Assembly: GCA_032716605.1 (NCBI GenBank)
Contig: CM064506.1
Coordinates: forward strand, 22,310,412-22,374,411
Reading direction: 5' to 3'
Source: Paralithodes platypus
Lineage: Eukaryota; Arthropoda; Malacostraca; Decapoda; Lithodidae
DNA: 64,000 bases
The position numbers and the translations under genes were made by a program. The notes below the pieces were generated by a model. It searched no databases. It saw nothing but the letters and a program-made list of their open reading frames with translations, and had not been told where the DNA came from. Positions 18,256 through 28,851 of the stretch are shown piece after piece; the first letter of the stretch is position 1; each line of letters opens with the position of its first letter.

Positions 18256-21100
18256 TCACGGGTTTGATGCGAGATATTTGTCTAAGCGCATTTTAAATGA
18301 ATCAACGGTGCTGCAGTCTATAACGTCTCGGGGAAGCCCATTCCACAAGTTGACAACTCGATTGAAGAAGAAATTCTTAGATTCGTGTGAGTTAAAAGAT
18401 TTACCAATAATTTTGCAACCGTTTCCCCGCGCGTAATTAGATTGGTCGATAGTGAAGTACTTACTACAGTTCATATTGTAGATGCCTTTGATGATTTTGA
18501 ACACTTGAATTAAGTCACCTCTTAATATGCGCTGGGTTAAAGGAAATAGATTTAATTCTCTATGACGCTCTTCGTATGGTTTGTTCTTTAGGCTAGGTAT
18601 CATTTTGGTAACTCTACGTTGAACTCGTTCTAGCTTGTTTATATCTTTTTGGTAATAAGGGCACCAGGATTGAACGCAGTATTCCAGAAGAGGGCGGACT
18701 AAGGAATTGTAAAGGGTTAGGATAACTTCTTTGGATTTATGCTCAAATGACCTGCCTATAAAGCCAATTATTTTGTTTGCCTTCTTAACAACTTCTGAAC
18801 ATTGTTGACTCGGTTTTAGGTTACTCGATATTGTTACTCCCAGATCGGTTTCTCTGTTTACATTCTTAAGATGAGTGCCATTCATCGAATAGTTTGCTTT
18901 CTCATTTAGGTATCCGATATGTAGTACTTTACATTTTATCCGCATTGAAACTCATTTGCCAAATTTGGGCCCAACATGACAATTTATCTAGATTGTGTTG
19001 CATATCGTCAACTTGTTCTTTTGAGAGTACGCTATTTGCAATTTTTGTATCATCAGCAAATTTTGAGATTGTACAGGTGAGACCCTCATCTATGTCATTG
19101 ATGTAAATTAGAAAGAGAATTGGTCCTAGTACCGATCCCTGGGGTACCCCGCTACTTACATTGGTCCATATAGATGCCTTACAGTTTATGACTACTCTTT
19201 GCTTTCTGTCGCTGAGCCAATTTTCTATCCATTTCAATACACCAACTTGTATTCCATGCGCTTTTAGTAGTTTTAGCAGTAAACGTTTGTGAGGAACTTT
19301 GTCAAAGGCCTTCTGAAAATCAAGATAATTATATAATATCTACAGCTTTACTCTCTTCGTAGAGGTTGAGGATATCGTGGAAGAAGTCTAAGAGGTTTGT
19401 TAAACAGGAACGTTTTTTACGAAAGCCGTGTTGACTATCTTTAAGTAAGTTATTTGCCTCTAAGTGATTTACGAGTCTGTCTCTTATGACCGTTTCTAGC
19501 ATTTTACATACAATTGAGGTTAAGCTAATTGGACGATAGTTACTGGGTAGGGATTTGCTGCCTTTTTTTTAATATCGGTGTTACGTTGGCTAGCTTCCAC
19601 TAATCAGGCATAGTCCCAGACTGCAAGGATTCATTGAATAACAATGTCAGTGGTTTGGAGAGCTCATCCTTAGCTTCCTTTAGAACTCTAGGCGAGATTG
19701 TATCAGGTCCAGGCGTTTTATTTACCTTGAGTTTATCTAAACAATTCAATACTTCTCTCTCTGTAACGGTGATATTGCTTAGATCATCTGAATTATCAAT
19801 CTGAATCGGCGATGGTGTAGGGATATCACTGAGGTCTTCGGTTGTAAAGACTGATGCAAAGAAGGTATTGAGGGCATTACTCATTTGTACTTCGTCTTTG
19901 GTGTATTCTCCATTTTCATCGACTAACGGTCCAACAGTTGAAGTAACTACTTTTTTCTTTCTGATATAACTATAGAATTCTTTCGGGTTTGTTTTACTTT
20001 GATTCGCAACATGTAACTCCAGGGTCTTTTTACTTTGCTTAATTAACTTTTTGGCTTTGCGTCGTAGCTCTACAAATTTCACCCGTTCTTCGTCATTTTG
20101 TGAGGATTTTAATCTATCATTAGCAAATTTTTTAGCAAGCAGACAGTCTGAAATATCTTTATTCCATCATTTGGGCTTATCATTATGGCCTGGACGCCGT
20201 ATTTTCGATGGTATGCAGTCTTGCACTGCCTTAAGGTAAGTGGTTGTGAAACACTCCCAAGATGTATTTATGTCGTTATTGTTAGTCAGAAAGCTCCAGT
20301 CAGTTTCTTTAAGCTTTGATTTAAGTTTATGAAAATTTGCTTTCTTGAAATTAGGGACTTTCTCAATGCTGCTATTTGATTTGTTACTAGTAAACTTTAA
20401 AGTGAAAGTTATCGTACGATGGTTGCTGTTACTGAATTCATCACCAACATTCAAATTCTCTATTAATTCTTCTTTTGTTGCGAGTACAAGGTCAAGCACA
20501 TTATTACCACGGGTCGGAGATTGTAAAAATTGAAAAAGTGAACTCTCTTGCAAGTTAGCATAGAGGTCGTGTCCAGAGTGTGAAGTAAGAATATCGCCCC
20601 ATTTTGTCACGGGTAAGTTGAAATCGCCAAGAATTACGGTATCTTGTATGTTAGTTATTTCTGAAATTTTTTCATAAATTTCACTGTCAGTTTGCACTGA
20701 TTGAGCTGGGGGTCTGTATAATAAAGCTAGTGTTATTTTAGTTCCTCGTTTATTATTTAATAGTACGTAAGATATGTCTATATTCGCAATTTGAGGTTTT
20801 GACATTAAGACGGGATTAAGACTTTCCTTTATAAAAAACAGAACTCCTCCATTTCTATTGATCCAACTTTTCTCAAACATTGTATAACCAGGAAGCGTAT
20901 ATTCGGCTAAAAAGTCTCTGTCTTCCGTATTTAACCAAGATTCTGTAATGCCGATTATATCATAATGTTCTGTAAACACGATTTCCTCTAGATCTGAAAA
21001 TTTATTGCGTATGCTACGAGCATTTACATAAAACACCTTAAGAGTATTAGAGTTGGATGTTACTGATTGTGCATTGTCTGAATTTTCAGTTCGTATTTGA
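18256..21100 (-). pseudogene. CR1-type ORF2: APE endonuclease plus reverse transcriptase
   Basis: The endonuclease domain (20180-21036) shows FYVNARSIRNKFSDLEE, IIGITESWLNTEDRDFL, RNGGVLFFIKESL, LALLYRPPAQS, VILGDFNLPVTKWGD and SNSNHRTITF, the ordered motifs of an APE-type nuclease. The reverse transcriptase follows: LDKLKVNKTPGPDTISPRVL, SSGVPQGSVLGPILFLIYIN and KFADDTKIANSVL with the catalytic DD. The thumb and C-terminus are DLGVTISSNLKPSQQCSEV, LVRPLLEYCVQSWCPYYQ and FFFNRVVNLWNGLPRDVID. Breaks seen: TGA in place of a Trp codon near 20170, TAG near 19604, frameshift in an A-run near 19566, an indel near 19340, and a one-base insertion near 18943. It would nick target DNA and prime reverse transcription if intact. 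Confidence 0.9.
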
Positions 21101-21101
21101 C

Positions 21102-22099
21102 TTACACTACCCCCGGATACCCCCGGTTGACCCCGTTTTTTGAACGGAAATCCTTGACTGCATCGTTCAGCAGACGACCAAGACGTGCAGCTCCTACTTC
21201 ATTGAGATGTACACCATCTCATGAAAACAAAGATTTATCATAGTAAAAATGATCCCACGTGTCGACAAAGCCGATGTCCTCCTCCCTGCAGAGTTTGGCT
21301 AGTCGGCGATTTGTACTGGTAGCTATGTTGTAGAATCGGTTTTCTACATCAATCCGGGGAACAATTCCTGAAATTTAGATTCTATTAGATTTTTCCTTGA
21401 AGGACCTGATCAGCCGCCGGTACTTGCAAAGTAGTTCCTCTGACCGGGTCCGTTGGACATCGTTAGATCCAACGTGGATGACGTACGTAGTGCATGCGGG
21501 GGCGAGCCTGGAAACCTCTTCCACAGCCGCAACAATGTCGTCCACGCCGCCACCTGGGATACAGAATCGCTTTCTGGTCCTGGGTGCCCTGGCGCAGAAC
21601 TCGGTTAATTGGCCACGGACCATGGAGTCGCCCACAAGCCGAACTTCTTCCGTTTCTTCTTCCTCATCAATAGCAAGAATTTTGAAGCGATTTTGGCATG
21701 TTGTCGGGATGACCTTCCTGGTACTGGTACTGGGATGCACATTGTTTCTCACTAACTGAAAGTTATCCTGGGGGGAGTGAGAGTAGAGTCATTATTATTT
21801 TCTGCAACATCTAAGGTAGCTGCTGGTGTGGGTACCGGTACCGGTACTGTATGCACTGGAATGGCGGTTGACATCGTAGTGGTTTCTTGGGCCGAGGGCA
21901 CTCCTACGTTGAGTGTGGCAAATTCTTGAAGGGATTCAAGCTTCGTAGTCAGGGCATCGATCTTGCGGTGAGCTGCATTCAATTCATCCGCAATCTTCTC
22001 TCGGAGCTGGCAAAATCTACAAATTTGGACATCAGTATCAACAAACATGGTAGGGCCAAATTTACCGGAACAACTCGTGCAGGTTCGTTGCGGCGCCAT
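21102..22099 (-). pseudogene. CR1-type ORF1: CxxC motif, coiled coil and esterase-like domain
   Basis: The preferred start is MAPQRTCTSCSGKFG, preceded by an open but unconserved leader. Two CxxC pairs (CTSC and CRFC) suggest a zinc-binding knuckle. LREKIADELNAAHRKIDALT gives a short heptad-like coiled coil. After a frameshift in a C-run near 21760 the frame resumes as RLVGDSMVRGQLTEF (GDS nucleophile motif), GGGVDDIVAAVEEV and YVIHVGSNDVQRTRSEEL (GxND motif). DGVHLNEVGAARLGRLL supplies the DxxH motif. Together these are the SGNH-hydrolase signature known in the ORF1 esterases of CR1-group elements. Stops occur near 21374 and just before DGVH. ORF1 ends at a TAA close to the start of ORF2. 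Confidence 0.85.
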
Positions 22100-22159
22100 G
22101 ACGATATAATCACAATATGCCTGAAAATCACACAAATTTATGTTAGCAAAATGGTACAA

Positions 22160-23690
22160 TTAAAGCCTGAAAATCACAAAAAAATTATGTTAGCAATGTG
22201 ATACAATTAATTCCTGAAAATCACACAACATTTTGTTAGCAATATGATAAAATTAATATGCCTGTAAATCACAAAAAATATGTTAGCAATAGAACACAAT
22301 TTATGCCTGAATATAAAACAAAAATTGATGTTAGCAGTACGACACAGTTAAAGCCTGAAAATCATAAATGGACTAGAAATTTGTTACAAAATTTACTGGA
22401 AAAAAACAAAAAGTGGGAGAGGGTTAATGTAGCCTAGTGAGAAAACTGGAAAGCAGTATACAGTACAGAAACAACAAGTATTTGTTAGCAATATGGTACA
22501 ATTGATGCATGTAAATCACAAAAAGAATATGTTAATCACAAAAAGAATATTATGCCTGTAAATCACAAAAAATGTGTTAGCAATAGAACACAATTTATGC
22601 CTGAAAATAAAAAAAAAATTGATGTTAGCAGTTTGACACAGTTAAAGCCTGAAAATTCCAAATGGACTAGTAATTTGTTACAAAATTTACTGGAAAAAAA
22701 AGTGGGAGAGGGTTAATTTAGCCTAGTGAGAAAACTGGAAAGCAGTATACAGTACAGTAACAAAAATATTGGTTAGCAATATGGTACAATTAATGCCTGT
22801 AAATCACAAAAAGAATATGTTAATCACAAAAAGAATATGTTAGCAATAGAACACAATTTTATGCCTGAAAATAAAAATAAAATTATGTTAGCAGTATGAC
22901 ACAGTTAGGCTAAAGCCTGTATATTAGTTTATACAGTGGTCGACACAATAATAATAATAATGGAGTTAGTAATATCCTGGCAAGAGTGTGAGAGGCCTAT
23001 TAATGTGGTGACAAGTATCTGAAATGCGATTAATAAATAGGCTATCAAAAAGTATTACAGTAACTAAATTATTCTAACCCAATATTAAAACTATCTTGAC
23101 AAATATTAGTGTGTGCGATTTATATAGATAACCTAGATAAAAAGTTCAACCAAGTACAGTATTGGCTAGACTTTGATATATAAAATACAAGAAGAGGGTT
23201 TGTTTATGCGTACACAGGTGGCGCTGGTATCGGCGGCGTCTCTACTAACTTGACAAATAGAATTTTGAAAAACAAAAGTTTATCAGTCAAAACTACAGTA
23301 CAATGTCATGCAAGATAACTACTGGGTGGTTTGCTAAGCACTTAACTACAGTGAGGGCTAAAATATCTACAATAAGTGCTAGAACTTTATAATATGGAAC
23401 AAGCAAGTAGTTTGTTTACTTTAGAGCGTCGGTCGTCACTAACCGTTACAAATGTAAACAAAAGCAGTCTCGATAAACAAACGTTTATCAGTAAAAAACA
23501 CAGCAAAATTACATGCAAAGCAACTACAGGGCAGTTAAGCTAGAGCTTAGCTACAGCTCATGCAAATAAATATGGGGATGAGTAATGGAGTACTCAAGTT
23601 ATGGTCAAATTTCGAGCAGCGAGAGCGAAGTGCTGTTGGCGGGTTGGCGCGTCGTGCTCGAGTGAGTGACACACAAATAATCCTACGGTA
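22160..23690 (-). repeat. Tandemly repeated 5' region upstream of the CR1-type ORF1
   Basis: A block of about 290 bp is repeated: AAATGGACTAGAAATTTG with AAAGTGGGAGAGGGTTAAT and CTGGAAAGCAGTATACAGTA appears at 22370-22475 and again at 22665-22765, with a third partial copy to 22915. Within it a shorter GCCTGAAAATCACAAAA motif recurs. Further upstream, GTTTATCAGTCAAAAC (23278) and GTTTATCAGTAAAAAA (23485) mark a second duplication of about 205 bp. Some LINEs use tandem 5' monomers as promoters, so this could be the element's regulatory region. Whether it belongs to the element or to flanking DNA is inference. Confidence 0.6.
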
Positions 23691-23700
23691 CTTCACTTTT

Positions 23701-23926
23701 CAACTTTCCCTTCATAATTGCTGAGGGGCACAGGGCCTTGGGTGGGGCTTTGGTTTCATGGGCGTTTCCGCACCCTCCTCAGCCTTTGAGTGGCTTCAGT
23801 CACCTGGGCTTTAATAGTGGTAAGCAGGGAGGGTCCTGTGGGGGCGCTTAGTTATGGCCTTGGCCTTGCTCGGGACCTTGGGGATGCTCGGCCAGACAGC
23901 CTGGGGAACAGCAACAACAACAACAA
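23701..23926 (+). mobile_element. Short retroposon with (AAC)n tail and target duplication
   Basis: A segment from CAACTTTCCCTTC to a (CAA)n tail is flanked by ACTTCACTTTT at 23690-23700 and again right after the tail at 23927-23938. It has higher GC than its surroundings. The 61-codon frame in it has no recognisable motif, so I read it as a truncated LINE 3' end or a SINE. Confidence 0.6.
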
Positions 23927-23944
23927 CTTCACTTTTGATTTATT

Positions 23945-24270
23945 ATATCATTATTTTGTCTACTTTCCTCCCTAGACCTCCATCAAACTTTAAAAAAACA
24001 TCCATTATATCCCCCCTGTAAATTAATTTGTACATTTTTCGGTAGAAAAATGTCCCGGCCGAAGGCTGGGTCTTCCAAAATCGCAGGCTTACTATCGTTC
24101 GTCAGGAAAACAATAGACACCTAAATAGCACGAAAGGTGTTAATATTGGGGCGAAAGGTTTAAAAATCGACAAACTAAAGGGGCAAACATCTTAAAATCT
24201 GAAAACTAATGGGGCTAAGCATGAGGGAGAAAGAAAAACAACGCTTAATCAGAGATCCATTTCCCTTTCA
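23945..24270 (-). mobile_element. MITE family A copy
   Basis: TTTCCTCCCTAGACCTCCAT, the hairpin TTTTTCGGTAGAAAAA and GGCCGAAGGC occur in order. Then come CTAAATAGCACGAAAGG and CTAATGGGGCTAAGCATGAG. Both termini are degraded. Confidence 0.8.
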
Positions 24271-24479
24271 TTCCAATACAATATAAAGAAATACAAAAAA
24301 TCCGTATTACAGTTGTGTATAATATTAATCCAACGATACTTAATTTTTGATGACTTATTATGAAATCCTCTTCTTCGTATTATTCGTAATATCACTAACC
24401 CACCAATTGACCACTTGCGAGTTTCAGGCTATAAGGAAGTTGGAGTTTGGGCGTCGATATTTAACAGCATGGCCAGTTA

Positions 24480-24998
24480 AAATACGGTTGTAGTATTATA
24501 CTGTATAAATACGGTTGTAGTATTATACTGTATAAATACGGGTGTAGTATTATACTGTATAAATACGGTTGTAGTATTATACTGTATAAATACGGTTGTA
24601 GTATTATACTGTATAAATACGGTTGTAGTATTATACTGTATTAATACGGTTGTAGTATTATACTGTATAAATACGGTTGTAGTATTATACTGTATTAATA
24701 CGGTTGTAGTATTATACTGTATAAATACGGTTGTAGTATTATACTGTATAAATACGGTTGTAGTATTATACTGTATAAATACGGTTGTAGTATTATACTG
24801 TATAAATACGGTTGTAGTATTATACTGTATAAATACGGTTGTAGTATTATACTGTATAAATACGGTTGTAGTATTATACTGTATAAATACGGTTGTAGTA
24901 TTATACTGTATAAATACGGTTGTAGTATTATACTGTATAAATACGGTTGTAGTATTATACTGTATAAATACGGTTGTAGTATTATACTGTATAAATAC
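24480..24998 (+). repeat. 27-bp minisatellite inside MITE H
   Basis: About nineteen units of 27 bp containing AATACGGTTGTAGTATTATA, nearly identical, with occasional TATTAAT for TATAAAT. In reference H at 29281-29488 only one unrepeated AAAATACGTTCAAAATA segment stands at this point. Confidence 0.95.
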
Positions 24999-25070
24999 AT
25001 AAAACCCAATTCACCATACTGTATATCCATCAGCAACCTACTTTATTATCGCGTTTCTGTTTAAGGGCAG

Positions 25071-25396
25071 ATATCCACTTGAGGGACTTTTTTCTTGACC
25101 CCTTTCTCCCTCATGTTTAGCCCCATTGCTTTTGAGATTTTAAGACGTTTGCCCCATTAGTTTGGTGATTTTTAAGAATTTCCGCCCCATTCTGACAATG
25201 TTAAGACCTTTCGTGCCTTTTAGGTGTCGATTTTATCCTGGCGAGCGATAGCGAGCCTGTAATTTAAGAGTAATCGGCCTTCGGCCGGGACATTTTTCTA
25301 CCGAAAAATGTACAAATTTATCTTGAAAGGGGGTCAAGGGGGTGAAATTTTAAGATTGCTGGAAGAGTAGGAAACAAACTAGAAACCTCCCCTTAA
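25071..25396 (+). mobile_element. MITE family A-prime, nested in H
   Basis: TTAAGGGCAGATATCCACTT at the left and CCTCCCCTTAA at the right. It holds the GGCCTTCGGCCGGG and ACATTTTTCTACCGAAAAAT hairpins. The H sequence continues across it (TTTCTGTTTAA before, TTAATGTCGATGTTTA after), in line with a TTAA duplication. Confidence 0.85.
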
Positions 25397-25594
25397 TGTC
25401 GATGTTTAAGGCTCCAACTTCCTTATAGCCTGAAACTCGCAATTGTTCAATTAACTTGCAAATATACCTAATTGATGCAATCAATGACATTTATGAATAT
25501 GCATGTGGTATTTCCGAGATTCGAACCAAGGACACTCCCACAGAACATATTAGGAGATCCAGCGGGCGGCCTTCAGCACCATGACGCCCTTTTA

Positions 25595-25764
25595 CCTTTG
25601 AGTCTGATTAACATTAGATGGTTTTATGCAGTTTAAGAAGGACCTATGTATATTGAGATCGTATTTACCCATTTGAGTCTAATAGGTATCTTACAAACTG
25701 TAGAAAATTGGGTAGTGGTAACCAGAATATGATTACAGTTTCGTAATGGTAGTGAAGGGGTTAA
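25595..25764 (+). mobile_element. MITE family B, variant B4, left end decayed
   Basis: CATTAGATGGTTTTATGCAG, TTTAAGAAGGACC and GGTAACCAGAATATG are followed by TGAAGGGGTTAA at 25764. The best partner is 59142-59354. Confidence 0.7.
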
Positions 25765-25823
25765 TCACTTCGAATTACCGTAAGATGAAAAAAGAAAACA
25801 CCGTCCACTTGGTATTATAACTG

Positions 25824-25900
25824 TGTTGGTGGTGTAATGGTTTAGATGCTTATGTTCTGGGTGTGGTGTACCGAGTTCGAATCCCGGGAGGACCATATGC
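25824..25900 (+). repeat. tRNA-derived SINE head
   Basis: TGGTGGTGTAATGGTTTAGA (A-box region) and GAGTTCGAATCCCGGG (B box) are spaced as in tRNA. The acceptor ends GTTGGTG and AGGACCA do not pair fully, so it is not called a tRNA gene. Confidence 0.6.
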
Positions 25901-25979
25901 TTTCATTAGTTTATTCAAGAATATTGGGGTTTATAATTGCTGATTAATTTTTAAGAACGGGGTGTTACTTATTTACATG

Positions 25980-26412
25980 TATAGTGGCGCTAATAAGTCA
26001 TGTACGTCTCAGCTTTCATTACGTTTGACTCGCTCTGGACTATAGTAATGTCTGTCAGATGTTGAATAAGGTGTGTATTGATAGGAACATGTTTGTATAT
26101 CTCACTGAAAACGATGAATTATTGCTTAGATAGTGCTGATACCAATTATTGCTTAGATAGTGCTGATACCAATTATTGCTTAGATAGTGCTGATACCAAT
26201 ATTGCTTAGATAGTGCTGATACCAATTATTGCTTAGATAGTGCTGATACCAATTATTGCTTAGATAGTGCTGATACCAATTATTGCTTAGATAGTGCTGA
26301 TACCAATTATTGCTTAGATAGTGCTGATACCAATTATTGCTTAGATAGTGCTGATACCAATTATTGATCGAAATATACTTGTTGCCGTGACATCACTTAT
26401 TTGGGCAATTAC
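25980..26412 (-). mobile_element. MITE family D expanded by a minisatellite
   Basis: The end TATAGTGGCGCTAATAAGTC and internal CATTACGTTTGACTCGC and TGTCTGTCAGATGTTGAATA identify family D in minus orientation. It is lengthened by the array at 26117-26366. It abuts a second D copy at 26411. Confidence 0.8.
26117..26366 (+). repeat. 27-bp minisatellite inside MITE D
   Basis: Roughly nine units of AATTATTGCTTAGATAGTGC plus TGATACC, 27 bp each, derived from the single TTAGAT-AGTGCTGATACCAATTATTG-type segment of family D. One unit has lost three bases. Confidence 0.95.
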
Positions 26413-26637
26413 ACAGTGGCGCGCTAATAATTCATGTCTCAGCTGTCATTACGTTTGGCCCTCTTTGCACTATATTAATGTCTGTCAGATGTTGAATAGG
26501 GTGGATGAGTGTAGGAACATGTTTGTAACTTTGTATATCTCACTCGAAACAAATAAATCAAGTTTTAGATATTGCTGACACCAGATATTGATCAACACAT
26601 ACTTGGTGCCGAAACATCACTTATTAGGCCGACTGTA
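26411..26637 (-). mobile_element. MITE family D, second tandem copy
   Basis: ACAGTGGCGCGCTAATAATTC at the left and ACTTATTAGGCCGACTGTA at the right are family D ends. The body is unexpanded. It is followed at once by a family E-like end (26633-26700, GGATACCTTAGTGTCTAGCC). Confidence 0.8.
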
Positions 26638-26779
26638 CACTCGGATACCTTAGTGTCTAGCCCAGTCACAAATATTAGTGAACTTCACCTATTTCTTATT
26701 ATGAAAATATAGGGGGTCCACGAAATATAATGGGTGGGCATCCGAGTGTCCTTCATATTTCACCTTACATTTCCGTCTA

Positions 26780-27080
26780 TAGTTTTGACTTTTTAACACG
26801 TTCACCCCATTAGTTTGGCGATGTTTAGATCTTTCGACCAATTTGTTTTGCCCATCTTGAGACCTTTCATGTAATTTAGGTGTCATTTGTTTTTCCTGGC
26901 GAGCGATAGCGAGCCTGATTTTGTTAGAAGAACCGGCCTTTGGCCGGGACATTTTTCAACCAAATAATGTACAAATATATTTCGAAGGAGTATTTTGGGG
27001 ATTTTTGTTATGCTCGATGGCGGTCTAGCGAGTAAACTGATAATGAATACATAATGAAATATATAGGCACAACCCTTAAC
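26780..27080 (+). mobile_element. MITE family A, 5' end replaced
   Basis: The body from CCCCATTAGTTTGGCGATG through GGCCTTTGGCCGGGACATTT to CTCGATGGCGGTCTAGCGAG is family A. The first 80 bp are unlike the family and instead resemble 27155-27190 (TGTCCTTCATATTTCAC), so the two sites share a short duplication. Confidence 0.7.
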
Positions 27081-27084
27081 GTTG

Positions 27085-27086
27085 GG

Positions 27087-27122
<36 letters not shown>
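27085..27122 (+). repeat. Poly(A) run, about 36 bp
   Basis: A homopolymer that may be the tail of a retroposon. No element body is recognised before it. Confidence 0.8.
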
Positions 27123-27124
<2 letters not shown>

Positions 27125-27375
27125 ATAAAAAATCCCGCCCACCTGGTATTAACATGTCCTTCATATTTCACTTTACCTTTCCCTCTATAGAATCTGTTCA
27201 CACAACACTTCTATGCCCATCCTCCCCCCCTCTCTCTCTCTCTCTGTCAATGCCCTCAACTTCACCTTTCAGACACGTTTTATTATGCATTCAAAACACA
27301 CACTTCGCCTCTCCTTTCATCATCTCCCTCTTCCCCCCCTACGTCCAATCTTTATTTTTTCCTCTTCGGCCACTC

Positions 27376-27628
27376 CAGGGGGGATGGTTTATTTTTTGGG
27401 AAAAATGTTCCAGTCGAAGGCCAGTTCTTTCAAAATTATAGGCTCACTATCGTTCGCCAGGGAAAAATTCGACACAGAAATAGCACGAACGGTCTTAATA
27501 TTGGCAAATAATGGGGCTAAAGGTCTTAAAATCGTCAAACTACTGGGCCAAACCTTTGAAAACCGCAAAACTAATTGAACTAAACATGAGGAAAAAGGGG
27601 GCCCAGAAAAACGACCCATCTCACTTGA
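27376..27628 (-). mobile_element. MITE family A, shortened
   Basis: GGATGGTTTATTTTTTGGG leads straight to AAAAATGTTCCAGTCGAAGG, skipping the hairpin-side 90 bp. The rest (CTCACTATCGTTCGCCAGG, ACTAAACATGAGG, CCCATCTCACTTGAAA) is present. Confidence 0.75.
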
Positions 27629-27681
27629 AAAACACATTTCCATATGGGTGTCGTCGTTATTCTTTATTCGCATGGGGAGAG

Positions 27682-27689
<8 letters not shown>

Positions 27690-27721
<32 letters not shown>

Positions 27722-28216
27722 GCATGATCACACATACCCATTATATAGAATAAAAACAGAACAATCAGCGTGTCTGTGTATTACATAGCTTTATTTACCC
27801 ACATAAACCTATATCGTGATTTTGTTTACTGTTAGTTCACATTTATAGTAAATCATGTATTGCTAGCAATTCTCCTTATTCATTCTCGAAATATTACAGA
27901 AAAAGGTGTTGTAAATTTCCGACAAACGCACACATACAGTATGTAAACGCCTCTGTCTGTCTGTCTGTCTGTCTGTATATCTATCTGTCTGTCTGTCTGT
28001 CTGTCTATCTGTCGGTCTGTCTGTGATTTTCTATTTATCTATCTATCTACTTATCAATCTATCAATCTACCTATCTATCTATCTATCTATCTAAATATCT
28101 ATCTATCTATCTATCTACTTATCAATCTATCAATCTATCTATCTACCTATCTATCTATCTATCTATTTATCTACCTCTATCTATCTATCTATCTATTTAT
28201 CTACCTCTTCTATCTA

Positions 28217-28273
<57 letters not shown>

Positions 28274-28313
28274 ATCTATCTATCTACCTACCTACCTATA
28301 TTATCTATTAATC

Positions 28314-28344
<31 letters not shown>

Positions 28345-28385
28345 CTATCTATATGCACATATCTATCTATCTATCTATCTATCTC
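27690..28385. repeat. CA, CTGT and CTAT microsatellites
   Basis: (CA)n at 27688-27718, (CTGT)n at 27952-28025, (CTAT)n at 28035-28380 with an embedded TA run at 28219-28270. Between 27730 and 27950 nothing is recognised. Confidence 0.85.
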
Positions 28386-28623
28386 ACCTACTGCTATCCA
28401 TTTACCTTTCCTATTCCTCCAGTGATATTTTCCATTAATTCCCCCTCTATAATAATTAATTTATTGATCACCTCCCCTTGCACGCCTTATCACACTTTTC
28501 CGTTCTCAAATTGCCTATTACGAACACGGCCTTGCTCGAAGCCTCCAGTAACTAAAAAAAAAAAAAAAATAGTATGCAATTCCCTGCACAACATTGCATT
28601 AGTCATCATTTGCCTGTAATATA

Positions 28624-28626
<3 letters not shown>

Positions 28627-28674
<48 letters not shown>
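28627..28674. repeat. (TA)n microsatellite
   Basis: About 48 bp of TA directly before a family A fragment, whose left terminus it replaces. Confidence 0.9.
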
Positions 28675-28675
<1 letters not shown>

Positions 28676-28678
<3 letters not shown>

Positions 28679-28850
28679 GGGATTTTTTTTTCTGGGCGCC
28701 CCTTTCCCTCATGCTTAGCCCCATTAGTTACGAGATGTTAAGACGCTCGCCCCATTAGTTAGGCGATTTTTTGCAATAATTATATATTTTGTGACATTTA
28801 GGTGTCGATTTTTCCCTGGCGAGCGGTAGCAAGCCTGCAATTAGGATAAC
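28676..28850 (+). mobile_element. MITE family A, left half
   Basis: CTCATGCTTAGCCCCATTAG, GTTAGGCGATTTTTTGC and TCGATTTTTCCCTGGCGAGC are present. The copy breaks at GCAATTAGGATAAC where the 58-bp array begins. Confidence 0.75.
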
Positions 28851-28851
28851 T

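Larger units (their letters stand above)
18020..23690 (-). mobile_element. CR1-type LINE, nearly full length but inactivated
   Basis: In order along the minus strand: a 5' region with tandem repeats (about 22160-23680), ORF1 with a zinc-finger-like and an esterase-like domain (21102-22099), ORF2 with endonuclease and reverse transcriptase (18256-21100), and a short 3' UTR that I place at 18020-18255. The layout matches CR1-group LINEs. Most coding sequence is readable with about three stops and four frameshifts, so it is a relatively young dead copy. Exact termini and target duplications are not clear. Confidence 0.8.
24409..25448. mobile_element. MITE family H with minisatellite and nested MITE A-prime
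   Basis: The left end GACCACTTGCGAGTTT and right end AAACTCGCAATTGTTC form the terminal repeats; the right copy is mutated. AATT flanks both sides (24405-24408 and 25449-25452). The copy is far longer than the 208-bp reference at 29281-29488, because of a 27-bp array (24480-24998) and a family A-prime element inserted at 25071-25396. Confidence 0.85.
24388..25595 (-). repeat. tRNA-derived SINE split by a family H insertion
   Basis: On the minus strand, from about 25590, GCGTCATGGTGCTGAAGG and the B box GGTTCGAATCTCGG mark the tRNA-like head (25507-25590). The body continues to 25453, is interrupted at AATT by element H, and resumes at 24404 with the complement of CTAACCCACC. The uninterrupted sequence is preserved at 58213-58305. 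Confidence 0.7.

Noticed and set aside
24695..25036. Minus-strand frame of nine-residue repeats.
   Set aside because: Direct reading of the 27-bp minisatellite inside MITE H.
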